Assembly (NCBI GenBank): GCA_030248295.1
Contig: JASANH010000523.1
Coordinates: forward strand, 806,001 to 870,000
Length of the DNA stretch: 64,000 nt
Direction: 5' to 3'
Source of the DNA: Mesodorylaimus sp. YZB2_4
Lineage: Eukaryota > Nematoda > Enoplea > Dorylaimida > Dorylaimidae
A program made the position numbers and the translations under genes. This document shows, in pieces, positions 34,433-46,392 of the stretch. Position 1 is the stretch's first letter; every line of letters starts with the position of its first letter. The notes beneath the pieces are model-generated. The model did no database searches. It worked only from the letters and a program-made list of their open reading frames with translations, and was not told the DNA's origin.

Positions 34433-36620
34433 TCAGTCTTGGTCTATCTCGACCCAGCGTTTAACGGGGAAAAAACCTCGAGCTCTTTCTGCCGCCATCA
34501 TTTGGTCACCGAAATCCCCTCTACGCTTACCATTAACCCCAGCTGCCTCCTCCCCCGCGTATGGGACAAACTTTGGCCAAGAGGACGGTGGTCGATCGAG
34601 CAATTCGAACAATGGCGGATCGCTGGCTTTTAATAAACCCTGCAAGCACACACAATCGAGTACTAGCAACAGGAGAACAACATACCGTCGTTCTGTACCT
34701 TCCGAAAACAGGCGCAGAGATCGTCCAGCTCGCTTTCGGTTTGGCAATAGAAGGCCAGAGCCAACGATGGATCGATGTTGGCTGTTGGCATATGCAAGAG
34801 ATAGGGGCAATGGAAGGACGAATCTCTGAAAGCGTCCCCTCGACTTGTGCTTGCATCCATGGATGTCGGTTGTTCGTTGTCCTCGTCCTTGTCCGCATCC
34901 AAATCGACCATGGGCTGGCAATAATGCGGGTCCAAATACAGTAGCTCATCGCCGATGGCCCCAACGAAATATAAAGCATGATTCGGTCGCCCACCGATCG
35001 CGCCCAGACATTGCTTTAGCATGAAAAACTCCTTAAATATGAGGACGACATCAGCTGAAAGAGTTGACCGAAGGGAGCTGCCACATGCACTCATACCATG
35101 CTAATGTCAATATGATATCAAAAATCAATGTCCTTACCTTCAACGCTGGAATGTAAACAGGATTTAAGTTTGCCAAACCCAAGCGCAAGGGTACGATCAG
35201 AAGTAAAGGACGCCAAGTAAGGCCACTTTGTTCATTCGTTTCCAGATTGGATTCGGCATGGTCAGGATCAATTGCATCATTTGCGGCAGGTGGTTTTGGT
35301 GCAGGGCCACTGGAAGACGAGACACCACTGCCAGAATCACCGACATCGATGTTGTGATACCCGCCACTGCTGGTGCTAGTACTCCTGCAATGCCTCGGTC
35401 GAGTTTGGCACACTGTGCGCACATGTTCGAGAACGACCACACTATCCATGGCCACGTGAACAGCTAAAGACGACCAGTCGTCGTAGACGGTAAGTTTCTT
35501 CAGCACATGAGCCACCGTGTTTGGGCCGAACCATTCGCCGATCAACTTGCCTTCTGACACGCCCATTTGAGCTACAAGCGAGCATGCAATCACGAATCAC
35601 GTCCACCACGCTCCCTCTCGATGCTTACCGATCTGGTGAATCGAATACATTTGATTCTTCTTATCTTGAAACATCCGCAGAATGCACACATATTGTTGAT
35701 CTTTGGCACCGTTCGGATCCCATCGCCACCCTAAATCATAAGAGTTAATGATTTCGATCAGTAAACGATGCTTTGTAAGATGGACTTACATGGACCCAAA
35801 TGTCGTCGTATCAGCGCCTGCGCTAATAACATTTGGCCGCATCGTAACATGCAACCCCATCCTTGATCCGATGTTGGCCCAGTACCGCCTGAAATCAAGT
35901 TCAATTTAGTTAAACAAGGTGAGAAAACGACCGGCGATGGGCTTCCAGAGATGTCAGTTCAATTATGCGAGTGTACGAAAAGAAGGCAGAACAAACTTGG
36001 GATACAATTGATTGACGACTGGTCTCTAAACTCACCGATTGGAGCGAAATTCTTGCGATAAGTGAACCACAAAATCGATTTTAGCGCTTGTTTGATTTGG
36101 TGTCGATCTGAAATAAAAGAGACACGTCTGAATTAACCACCTACGCTAACGAAGACTGCTTACCATGCAGCGTATTATAGCTGTCACCCAGAATCCAAAC
36201 AGCCTGATCTGTCTCTAGCAATGAATGCTCTTCGATTTCCAGAAGACCCGGTTCGAAATTTATGCACGTTTCTAACATTTTGTTTAACAGTAACTCGGGT
36301 TGAGTTCGAACTTTGATGATGGAGGGTGCTTTCTTGGAAAGGATGTTCCTGTTGGCTTCGTCTGTCGTTGACGGTAGACGTTCGGAGGTTGATCGAGTCT
36401 GACGAAACTTTTCATGAAACCACTTCTTCAGTTCATCCGTCTCGCGTCCAAAGAGAGTCAAACTATAGCCTTCCTCGTTAGACCCACAATCGACCGCTTT
36501 GGCAACTTCGACTGAACAATCGTTTGGGGTGTTGTTGTTTGAAGTCGTAAGCTTTCTCAATAACAACTTTTTCAACGAGGCCGCTGCTGAAGTTGAAGAA
36601 TCGGTATCATTCTGAGTCAT
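34433..36620 (-). CDS. ATG4: ATG4 cysteine protease (autophagy)
   Basis: The start ATG is at 36618-36620 ([18 protein letters not shown]). Exons 36164-36620 and 36036-36107 join in phase, and further exons run to a stop at 34433. Family signatures are [32 protein letters not shown] followed directly by [10 protein letters not shown] with the catalytic Cys, [29 protein letters not shown], and [20 protein letters not shown] followed by DPHYCQ with the catalytic Asp and His. It processes Atg8/LC3 precursors and delipidates them in the cytosol. A low-complexity insert rich in Ser and Gly ([13 protein letters not shown]) precedes the PLRLG motif. The C-terminus RWVEIDQD contains a W-x-x-I motif. 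The WILG start fits the metazoan ATG4C/D type. Confidence 0.9.
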
Positions 36621-36966
36621 CGTATCCAACCAATAAACAGCTGCTCAAATTCTGCCGAATTGCACGCAAGCGCACGTGCGCGCTACTACACTTCGCACAT
36701 GGCTGGACAACCGCACTTAGTGTAAGCCTATGGCACCATCGCAGTCAGCTGTCTGCTAATTGGCGGGATTCCGCACTACGTCGTCGTGCAAAGTGTAAAG
36801 TGTAAAGGGATTTCAGTAGTTTCTTTCTTGCGTATTGGACCAGTGTGGACTGTGGAACGAGTCTACATCATTAGGTGCATCTCGTGGAGATACTTACTTA
36901 CGAAGGTCAGAATGCAGTTTGGTGCTAGAATTGGTTTTTTAGGGAATCACAGATCACCGAGCAATC
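36621..36966. promoter_or_regulatory. Divergent region between ATG4 and SNUPN
   Basis: 346 bp between two divergent start codons. A TTTTTTAG acceptor-like site about 26 nt before the SNUPN ATG suggests a spliced or trans-spliced leader there. Promoter role is inferred from position. Confidence 0.45.
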
Positions 36967-38854
36967 ATGGACGATTTAGTCGAAAATTTGACGTCGGCAT
37001 TTCACGTATCTGGTGACAGTTTTTCCAGCAGTGCAGCTGCTGGCCATCCTCATTTTTCAAATTATAAAAATCGTGGTATGGCAGCCGAGAAGCAAGCACA
37101 ACGCCGACAGGAGTTTTTGACCCTGCAGAAAACGTATGTACACTAATTTCCAGTTCTCGATCGCTTTCTAATTTTCATGTAGGCCGCCGTGTATTGGTTT
37201 ATATGTTTCTTCTGGCTCGCAGGAAACGTCTGGCTGCCTTGGCTCTAGTGCGGCATTTGGATTCGGAGCGAGGTGGTGAAGTCCCAATTGATGTCGACGC
37301 CGAAGAGGAATCCGAAGGAGCAAGTGCATCGGGCGCTCATTCTGCAAAGACAGCAGGAAGGCGGAGATCCCGGGATATTAACCCGTTCCAGAATCAGGTA
37401 ATTATTTTATTTCCCCTTGACCCGGACTCCGTGTCAATTTGTGTGCCTGATTTGAGTCCATGTTCTGAAGATCAGTTGTCCCATGTTCTCTGATCATGAG
37501 TGCTTGCTGTGAGTGACATAGCAGCATAGATCGGCTGCTCCCGTCGATTTGTGTTCATTTGACTAATCCTTCCCTTTGCAGCTAATGTGCAGTGAATGGT
37601 TGATTCACATCCCCGAGAATATGGCTGACGAGTGGATTATGGTTCCTTGCCCGGAAGGGAAACGAGTCTTGGTTATTGCAACCAAGGTACCAAGGTGGGT
37701 GCATTTTCGAAGCCCATGCAGAAAGGTTTTTCCAGGGATCGACAAAAGCCTATGCAAAGAATGGCCGCCTGTTCAAAGAATTCTCTTCCACGTTGCCTGG
37801 CGATTTCAGTGATGGCGAGAATTGGAAGACAAGTAAGCACTCTTTTCAAAACGCCTTCTTTGCGCTAAATAAATTCTGTTTCAGAAACAACCGTTTTGGA
37901 TTGCGTGTTTCATCAAGAACAGTCCATCTTCTATTGCTTGGACATTATCTGCTGGAATGGATGCCCTGTATTCGATAGTGATGTAAGACTCGACTGTGTA
38001 AGAATGTACAAAGTGTGGGAAGTGTGTGGCTTCTTCTTCTTTTTAGACCGAATTCAGATTTTTCTGGCTGCAATCCAAACTGGCTGAGGAGCCATCGTTA
38101 TCCACGTCATCCAGTTCCAATCGGGTTCGTCCTTGCATTGTTGTTTGCATGCCCGCAAAAAATATTTTGCAATCTTTCAGTTTGTTTTCACGCCCTTGCC
38201 GCGGTGCGTTTGTAAAAAGGAAGAAATGGAAGGAATAATGTCAGAGAAATTTCCTTTCAAGGTGAATTGAACTTTCCTTGTTTGTGTGTCTGGTTCCGTA
38301 TTAGGGGGAGTGACCGCTGGAACTTTTATACCCTGCTAAACATCAGGGGCACCAAATCAAGTCTTCCGACCATGGCTAAAACATCACTGACGGGTGACAC
38401 CCGGCTGCCAGCTTCGTGCTGAAGATCGATTGCCAGACGAGCTTCTGATCAAGGCTGACTGTGAGCTGAGATGAATAGGACGTAGGAGGGGCCGCCCATA
38501 AACTCAGCCTGTCTGGAGTGATCCATTCTTAAGGATCATCTTCTACAAGACACCTATATCTGATGGTCTTTCTAGCTCGATGGATTGCTGTTCTATCACA
38601 AGGGCACTCACTACATGGCTGGCCAGACCCCACTGGTTGGCTGGCTCAAGCCATTCATGCTTCCTGAAATTCTTGGAGTGGACGTGCCTGTCGAATATAT
38701 GAGCGGGTACGAAGCAGTCGGCTCGAAGGACTTTATGGCCGAGTTCAACGCACAGTACGAGACCAAACATGGCGGACGGCAATACGGGGGCAAGAAGGGA
38801 ACATCTGCTAAGCATGTTTCGACCGAATCTAAGGATGCGACCATGGATACATGA
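36967..38854 (+). CDS. SNUPN: Snurportin-1 (snRNP m3G-cap import adaptor)
   Basis: Eight exons (36967-37133, 37223-37397, 37582-37686, 37736-37832, 37885-37982, 38047-38124, 38181-38261, 38576-38854) sum to 360 codons (359 aa), every junction GT/AG. The N-terminus carries the importin-beta-binding region ([20 protein letters not shown], then [12 protein letters not shown]). The cap-binding domain follows: [71 protein letters not shown] and [20 protein letters not shown]. The family bridges trimethylguanosine-capped U snRNPs to importin-beta for nuclear entry. RPL17 follows 278 bp downstream on the same strand. Confidence 0.93.
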
Positions 38855-39132
38855 AACTATTGTGCAGCTCTTGCTTTTTTGTGATTTTACAAGTTTATGA
38901 TGCTTTATGTAAATTTATGTAGTCCTTTTGTTTTGCTGCAGCTGGAATTGTTATGAATTCTGAACTTCCCGCCACGCATTTTGATGCTCAGGCTCAATTT
39001 TGCTTACGCCAAACTAGACGCACCTCATGTGCGCTAGACAGAATTCAGTGGATTTTGCGAATTTCTGTTTCCTAATTTTTGTTGGAAAGTTTTGTTTCTT
39101 TAGCTTGGTAAAGTATAAGAAAAACAAAGAAA

Positions 39133-40146
39133 ATGGGCCGTGTTCATTATTCCCGAGATCCAGATAATCCCACGAAATGTAAGTGCTCTTGAGTTTCAGT
39201 TTTCCGTAGATAGCCTATATGGAGCCTGTATATAGTAAAAAATGATCGCCTGCTTCGTACATAGCTTGAATTCATTTTATAGCGTGCAAAGCTCGCGGAT
39301 CGGACCTTCGCGTTCATTTCAAGGTAAATCTTTCTTTTTATTGTTTTCTCGTTACACTTTAGGCAGTAAAGAAACACTAATTTTGCCCTTTCTGGGCACG
39401 CTTTTGTTCTGTTTGCTTACATATTGAACACCATCAGGAATTTGTATTTTGAAAGATATTCTAGCTCACTGCTTAGTGTGTAGCTACTGGTGCCATTCTC
39501 GTCACATGTTATCGCTGGTGATTGGCGCGCCCTTTTCATTGTAGAACACCCGCGAGACCGCCCAAGCTATCAAGAAAATGCCGTTGAAACGCGCTATTCG
39601 TTTTCTAAAGAACGTGACCGAAAAGAAGGAAACCGTGCCCTTTCGTCGATACTGCGGCGGAGTTGGCCGCAAAGCTCAAGTATGTGCTTATTTGTTTTCA
39701 TGCTGAATTTAGTAATTGAGCAATCAGTTTGGTTTTAGGCGAAAGCATTCAAACATTCGCAAGGCCGATGGCCCAAGAAATCGGCGGAATTCTTGTTGCA
39801 GTTGTTGCGTAATGCTGAGAGCAACGCCGAATTCAAAGGTTTAGATACGGATCATTTAGTTATCGAACATATTTCGGTACAGCGCGCGGCCAAAATGCGT
39901 CGACGAACGTACAGGGCCCACGGAAGAATTAATCGTAGGTGTTAGTTTATTTCGATACTTGCGTATTGATTCGTGAACCGTTTCATTACAGCATACATGT
40001 CGTCACCTTGTCACGTGGAATTGATTTTGACGGAAAAAGAAGACGTTGTTAGCAAACCGACTGACGATGATGCTACGGCGAAGAAAAAGAAAGAAAGTAA
40101 GAAGAAACAGAAACGTCAACTGGCTCGTGGTGATTATCAGATCTAA
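39133..40146 (+). CDS. RPL17: 60S ribosomal protein L17 (uL22)
   Basis: Five exons (39133-39178, 39283-39323, 39545-39679, 39739-39934, 39992-40146) total 191 codons (190 aa). The start [20 protein letters not shown] is close to the metazoan consensus. Core motifs are [59 protein letters not shown] and [20 protein letters not shown], with a Lys-rich C-terminal extension. It is a component of the cytosolic large subunit near the peptide exit tunnel. An acceptor-like TTTGTTTCTTTAG ends about 30 nt before the ATG. Its neighbours SNUPN and PTCD2 are on the same strand within 280 bp on either side. Confidence 0.95.
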
Positions 40147-40366
40147 GAGTTCCTATGCGTATGAAAGAGTCACGATTGAAGTTGCGGCATTTGGGCTGCG
40201 AGGAATTTTCGTTTGTTACCTGTTGATAAAAGTGATTACACGTGAAGACTTTGTTGGCTGATAAACGAAAAGCGCTTTGTGCGTGTGGTTTCTGGGGATC
40301 CCACTACAGCTAGACCTTAATCTCTCAATGTTGGTGTAACTCGTCACTTTTAGGAGTTCGATATCT

Positions 40367-42787
40367 ATGTTCTGCAGAAAAACGTTTGGAATCGTTGGTG
40401 CGGGACGAGGTAAGATCCCTTATTGGGCCCGCTCGGACGATAAGGTTGCTTTTTTAGGCTTGTATTGCCTCCCCCGTTGCACGCTGCTGACGGATGAAAG
40501 TCTTGGCTTGGTGTCATTCGATCAGTTTCGGCGTCAGAGACAGGAGTCGTTGACTGTGCCAAAAGGTACGTGCCCATAGTTAACGATAAGTGCTGGTTGA
40601 TGCAGCTGCCGTAGGCATCCCATTGCTACTGAGGGTGATGCCCGAATAAATTTCAAAAAGTTCTTTTGGCAGAACTGTAAATCTGATCGTGGAATTCCCA
40701 TTAGATTACAGTTTCTTGTTTCGAAGCCTTCCAGTTTTTAGTTCGTCCAGCCGTCAGAGCAGGTCCTCTTAATCCGTGGAGGGCGCCTAATAAAGGGGAG
40801 AGGGGCAAGATTTAGGTTCAGTATTTGTAAACCCATGAACTGCCCTCACCAGAACCACCGTAGTCGAAATTGCATTTAGAAGAATTGTGGCGACGTTTGG
40901 AGCAAGAGAGGAATCGTAATTGCCGAGGCGATTCAAGTAGTCGGGGCAGCCTAGTGTTCAGCGAGGACCTCCTGCAAGGTATTGCCACTACCGAGACACG
41001 CGAAGAAGCTGATCGCCTTTATCAATCGGTTGGTCCGTATGTGAAGGAGAGAACGGAAGGTGGTGAATACCGTTTGCTCAAGAGAACCACGAAGCCGTTG
41101 GCACCATTGCTAATGAGACTGTTCCACCGTCTCAGACATCACGAATTGGCGTTTGAAGCATTGGTGGGAAGCAGCGATAAGGTGAGTGAGAAGTGGTGTC
41201 CTCGAAGGTGGGTAACAGGGAGTCAGAGGCGAGACCATCCTGTGAGCCAACTGGGCGAGTCCACGTGGATGGTGTGCGACATTGCCGCATTGATTGTCAA
41301 GTTCCGAATGGCCCTTGATTATGAGATGGGAATCTATTCGAAGGGGCATAAAATTCGAATGCCTCAAACAGGGTCAGAGGATCGTAACGTAAGGGGGCGC
41401 AATTCCTGAACGGCACACCCACCCCCCCCCCCCCCCGATTTCCAAACATCATGGTGTCTACAGTATCTGATCGTGAGTGTGCAGTCCCGGACTAGGTGCG
41501 CTATGACCATGGTCAAACATATTTATGTGCGAAAAAGCATTCTATGTGCTAAAATGTGTTCTTGGCTATTGCTTACACATTCGACACAGGGGCGCATTCT
41601 GAGAAAACGGATGGGAATCCAATGGTCATCTTTCTGACTGGATAATCCAAGCACTATCATGCTTTGATGTACATCCTTGACACTCACACTGACACGAAAT
41701 CAGTTCATTTCAGGCGCTAGAAGAATTCTTTGGCTCAAATTTGCAATGCTATCAAATCGGTATGGATCTATTTTTTGAAACTGGTCGCTATCAGTTGGTA
41801 CTGGACGCTTGGGATGCCTATGAAAGACGCCGACAGAGCGGATCGAAAGAGTTTTCGGGTTTGCCTGTCTCTCCTCGAAGCATACAAGTCCTGGTTTTGG
41901 CGTCGTGTTATAAGATGGTATGCCTGTCTGCCCTGGAATGCTTCGCGGATTTTGAAGCTACTTTTTTTAAGAATACGCCGGAATCACTGCGATTGGCAAT
42001 GAAATTTATCGAAAGTGGGTACGAAAATAGTTCAACGAAAGAAAGTGATCATCCGGTTTCATTCACAAGAAAAGCTTTAGCCTTGGCTTCTGGACTGGCC
42101 ACTAATCAGAACGACATTGAGTTGGCATTCGAGCTGTTATCAATGATCGGGCACGAAGTTGTCGACGCGTACACGGCTCCTCGATCGCTCAAGTGTATCC
42201 TGTTATCGAAATTGGAGCGTTGGCCAGAAGTGATCAGCTTATTTCGACGAGCCCTGGAGAGCGACGTGCCGTCGCAAGCGTACCAAGATCGCGAGCTGTC
42301 CATCGATGCCATAAAGACTGTGGAGGCGGCCATGGGTTCGATCTCGGACAAAGAAGTAGTCGATAAGCTGAAACGTGCGTGTCTGCTACTTCGACGGGGA
42401 GGACACGTGATCGATGCTAGCTTGGACGCCCTGCTATGTGCTCCAGTGCAAATCATTCCGTCATCTGTTACTGGAAAGCAAATAGCAGCAATTCCGGAGC
42501 AGCTCAAAGCCATCGCACCTGGATCAGCGGTGACAACACGCGTGCATGATTCCGTCGGACAGAAGTTGGTGAAAAGCGAAAACGACGAAGACGAAAAGAA
42601 CATGTGGGAGACGTCGTCCGTGTACGAGGACGATTCGTCAGCAATGGCATCGCTGGAAAAGTTCCGAGAAAGTGAAAGGAAACTTAGGAAGTTAGAGAGA
42701 AGGAAAACGAAAATACTGAATACGGTTGGCAAGTGGATTCGGGAAGAGGGGCCCTTGGAAGTGGACAATGACAGGAGCGGTAGATAA
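40367..42787 (+). CDS. PTCD2: PTCD2-like mitochondrial pentatricopeptide-repeat protein
   Basis: Four exons (40367-40409, 40458-40565, 40880-41181, 41714-42787) total 509 codons (508 aa). The N-terminus MFCRKTFGIVGAGRGLYCL is basic and hydrophobic, suited to a mitochondrial presequence. The middle matches PTCD2 order: PLLMRLFHRLRHHELAFEAL, then LQCYQIGMDLFFETGRYQLV (helical PPR-like pairs), VLVLASCYKM, and late SLDALLCAPVQ. The C-terminal 100 residues are a charged extension with a coiled-coil-like stretch (LEKFRESERKLRKLERRKTK). By family it acts in mitochondrial RNA processing. Intron 3 (41182-41713) has a poly-C tract near 41420-41440. A CACTTTTAG acceptor-like site lies 13 nt before the ATG. 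Confidence 0.8.
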
Positions 42788-42911
42788 AACTGTTTTTACT
42801 GGTGTCTCATTCTAATCACAGGCTGCATATCCCGTGTCCGTCATATACACGTGGCCAATCGAGACTTTGTCTCGTGGTTGTGGCGTTGGTAGTTGCATAC
42901 AGTCTAGCTAA

Positions 42912-45900
42912 TCACAGAACAGTGTGGGACTCTGTCCTTTGTCGCAGTAGCTTGTCACTGCCGCCAGTGGTCGCAGACGGGGCCACTGTCACGATGATAT
43001 CGTCTATGAATGGTGGTGGGTCGTGTCCTTCGGGCGACAGTGCCAGGCCGTCGTTGGCGAACTGGCCGCCGAAATCGGGCGAGTCGATGGTGGTGTGTAA
43101 GAGGAGTTGTGCCCGCTCTGACTTGGCCATCGTCTCTTCGTCCATGTCGTCGATGTCGCATAAAGTGCTCGCGTCGTTGGACGTGGCGGAGTTGATTGCC
43201 AGCGCGGTGGGTGGTCGTTTCATAGGATTAGACGACCGACAGAACGCCGCTGCGGGTCCGAATCGGCGCAATGAGGAGGTGGTGGCGGTTGAGAGGGGCT
43301 TGCCTGTAGCGGATTCGACTGGTTTGACGGAGTGCGATTTGCCCAGATGAGATGGGGATGGAGCGCAGCTGATCGTGAATGGTTGCATATTCAAGTGCAT
43401 AACGGCCGGGGCACTGCCACGGCGCTGCGATCCATCCGAGTGCTTTGACGGGACCCCTGAAACGGTGGTGTTGGGGGCAGGCACATGGATGCTCGTCACA
43501 TCACATGCCACATATCACGAAACCAACTTGACTTTGGGATTCTACTTACTGCTTGATTTGGCGGCGGCCAGGCTAGTCATGGCTGCTTTGTGTGCCAGCT
43601 TCTGATGCAATCTTTTTTGAGCAATCAACTCCAGTCGGTTTCGTGCGGCAGGGTAATCCTTGAGCACATCCCAAATGTCACGTTTGCTCAGACAGAACAA
43701 GTCCGAATAGCCGACTGAGACGACTGAGGCTGTTCTTCTATTTCCTTCAGTTCCCATGTTTAGTACCGAGATCTCTCCGAAATAGCTGCCTGCCTTGAGT
43801 GTGGCCAGAACTGTCCGACCATCGTCAGCGAGCACGTGTAAGCGCCCTGAAAGGCTACTATTACAGACTCTTCCATGGGCACCATGTTACAGCCACGCAT
43901 CCCAACAGATGCATTTGCCACAGAAATGTTACAGATGGTCAGATGGGGAAGAGAGGGTAGCAAATAGTGTTGAGACCAGGAGACGCGATCCTAAGTGCCT
44001 CTGTTGCAAACTTGGCAAACTGGAACCGCATCACCCGTATTGGCCCTCCTACCTATGCTGACTATGTACATCTCGTTGCCGACTTCGCCTGAAAAAGAGA
44101 GCGTGTAAGCTGATTTGGGTGAATCGGAAGCAATGATGGTGGCGGAACGAAATCGAGTTACCTTTCCGACAAACATAATCACCCGGCGAGAAGAGCATGG
44201 GTCTAAGTTTTAGCACCAATTCGCAAAGGAATCCTGGTTCGGTGTTTCGAAAAATTTCCACTCGTTTTAAAGTATCCAAATGAACGTGAATGGCGATTTC
44301 AGCCTGCAAATCGTATCAAAGACAAATTAGGCAAATGGCTCGTCTGCGTCACGTTCAGTATGTGCTATTCGAGTCAGGTTCAACACGGCGGGCCGTTCTG
44401 GAACGATCCGGAAATGAGAACGAGGCTTGGGAAAGGGATTGGATTTGCGCTAATGGATCCGTTTAGCGAAAGCAACAATCCAAGGCCACGTTTTAAAATG
44501 GAGAACCACATCGAGGGGGAAGTGGAGGTGTGGACGGAACGAGAGAAGAACGGTGGTAGGCATGCTCGTCATGGATCCCGCTCACCTACGTCTACTGATT
44601 ATGCCCCATGAATTTCCTAACGATCCGAGTGAAGAGCAAGGTGCGTCACTCAAAATCAGAGGATGACGAACCTACTCAACAGAGCATTGGCTGGCAATAG
44701 TACGTACCTTCAGTTTATCAGGCAGACACTCCATGACAGCCCCATCGTTGCCATATTTCTTTGTGGACCACCAGTAGTCGAACCAGCGCACCACCTTCCG
44801 TTGTAGGTGTCGAGGTACCTTGCGTACGCGCATGTACGTCTTGACGCTATCCAGTTGGCCTAAATGAGCAAAGGATCAATAGCTGCCTCGAGGCCAGCGG
44901 AGGGCAATACCCTGAAACTGTTTCCTCGGTGCACTAATGTTGGCCACTATTCCAGCCACGTGACCCAGAACGCCTGCAAAGATGACCAAAGCGACCACTG
45001 ACTCGATGATGATGAAGGCCATTCCCACCTTGGACTTGTCTCGGGGGCGAGGTAACGTCTCGACCATAATTAGTGTACGACAACTTAGATAGTAGGCGTT
45101 TAGATAATTGTAGAATTTGTCCTCCATGTCCCAAAAATGACTCGAAAAGGTAAGGTATCCGCGAAGGGCGTACCTAGAACGACCTGTAATTTGCTGGTGA
45201 GTGGGATAAGACCTATAGTGATTGAGATTGTGGCCTGCTGCCTCCACTATGAAAAACACGATCACTTCTCTCTGTATTTTGTCGGTAGCACTTTCAAATG
45301 CCCCTCGCCTACTTACACCAAGCACGCATTCCAGTGGAATATGATCAAGACGGCGTGAAGCAAGAGCACCCCTCTGAGTACATTTGGGTAATTGGTGTGC
45401 CTCTCGGTTTTCTCCACGAAAGCGTAGCCTTTGTAAACTTTCGTCAATCGGAAACACCTCAAAATGGATCGATAGCCCAATGAGAGGTAGAGAAAGTCCA
45501 AGGGCAATAGTGATAAGCAGTCCATGTAAAACTTGGTCGAATTCATATAATGAACCCGTAGACGAGTCGGATTCGTCTGCAGCACACCTTCTTCGAGAAA
45601 TCCTGTTCGAAATTGGACAGCGATGTCCAATAAATAAATAAAGTCGCAAGCGTAGTCCAATGCGAACCAACGGAATCTGGTCAACGAAGTGATTTCGTCG
45701 AAAGAAAATCGATACGCGATGACCCACAGATTGTAGAGGAATGCTAGACTGACCACCATGGACCAGTAGTAAGAGAATTTGCCAGCCGGGTCAAATACGA
45801 ATGTTGGACGACATGCTCGACTAGCAGGAGCAAATGCGCGCCATTGTTCAGGTTGGGGCGCCAAGGAGTCTTTAGACCCTTCTTCGTCTCGATTATTTCC

Positions 45901-46392
45901 ATCCTCGTCATCAGGTCCTCTTGCAGGCAAGGGCACAAAAGCTGATCTCCGTCTCGTGTCCATGGTGCCAGATTGGCAGTCTAGACCACGTCGGGCTGAG
46001 GCGAATGTATTGGCTCTACTTGTATTAGGGGACGTCGATTTGTCCAAGCCCTCTTGCGGGTTTGGATAATCACCGTAAAGTGATCTAGAAGGGGGACCGG
46101 CGGGTGGCTGTCCGCTAGAATTCCAGCTCCGACACCAAGTGCCAGTACAGTTTGGTCCATTCCGACGAGTCCAAAGGGTTTCTAAGACTTCGTCTTCGTT
46201 CCTGTTCTTCATGTCTGATTCATCTGGACTACCAATCTCGCTCAAATCGTAGTCTGCATCAGTTTGACGAAGGTGCCTTCTGCCAGCACTCAGCGACTGT
46301 CCGCTCTCATCGTCAGTGTCTCCCCCTCCAACACGTCTCCGACGATTCCACCAACGCACTCGCCGCCAGATGACGCCACCTTCTCCGTTCAT
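42912..46392 (-). CDS. Cyclic nucleotide-gated cation channel with atypical pore filter
   Basis: ATG at 46390-46392 opens a long charged N-terminus ([15 protein letters not shown]). Spans S1-S5 follow: [59 protein letters not shown], the S4 region [20 protein letters not shown] and [12 protein letters not shown], then FHWNACL. The pore exon reads [20 protein letters not shown], followed by S6 and the C-linker. The cyclic-nucleotide-binding domain includes [44 protein letters not shown] and [20 protein letters not shown]. Family members are cGMP/cAMP-opened cation channels of sensory cells. The tail is Ser-rich and ends TESHTVL. One short intron (about 47 nt, GTGTAAGT..ATACAG) after HWNACL is inferred from frame. 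Confidence 0.88.

Noticed and set aside
42912..43350. Plus-strand ORF of 182 codons at 42802-43350
   Set aside because: It is the antisense shadow of the CNG channel C-terminal exon.
45310..45370. A 26-nt intron in the CNG channel
   Set aside because: A GTGTAAGT donor with the ATACAG acceptor gives a 47-nt, in-frame intron that fits the size range of the other introns.
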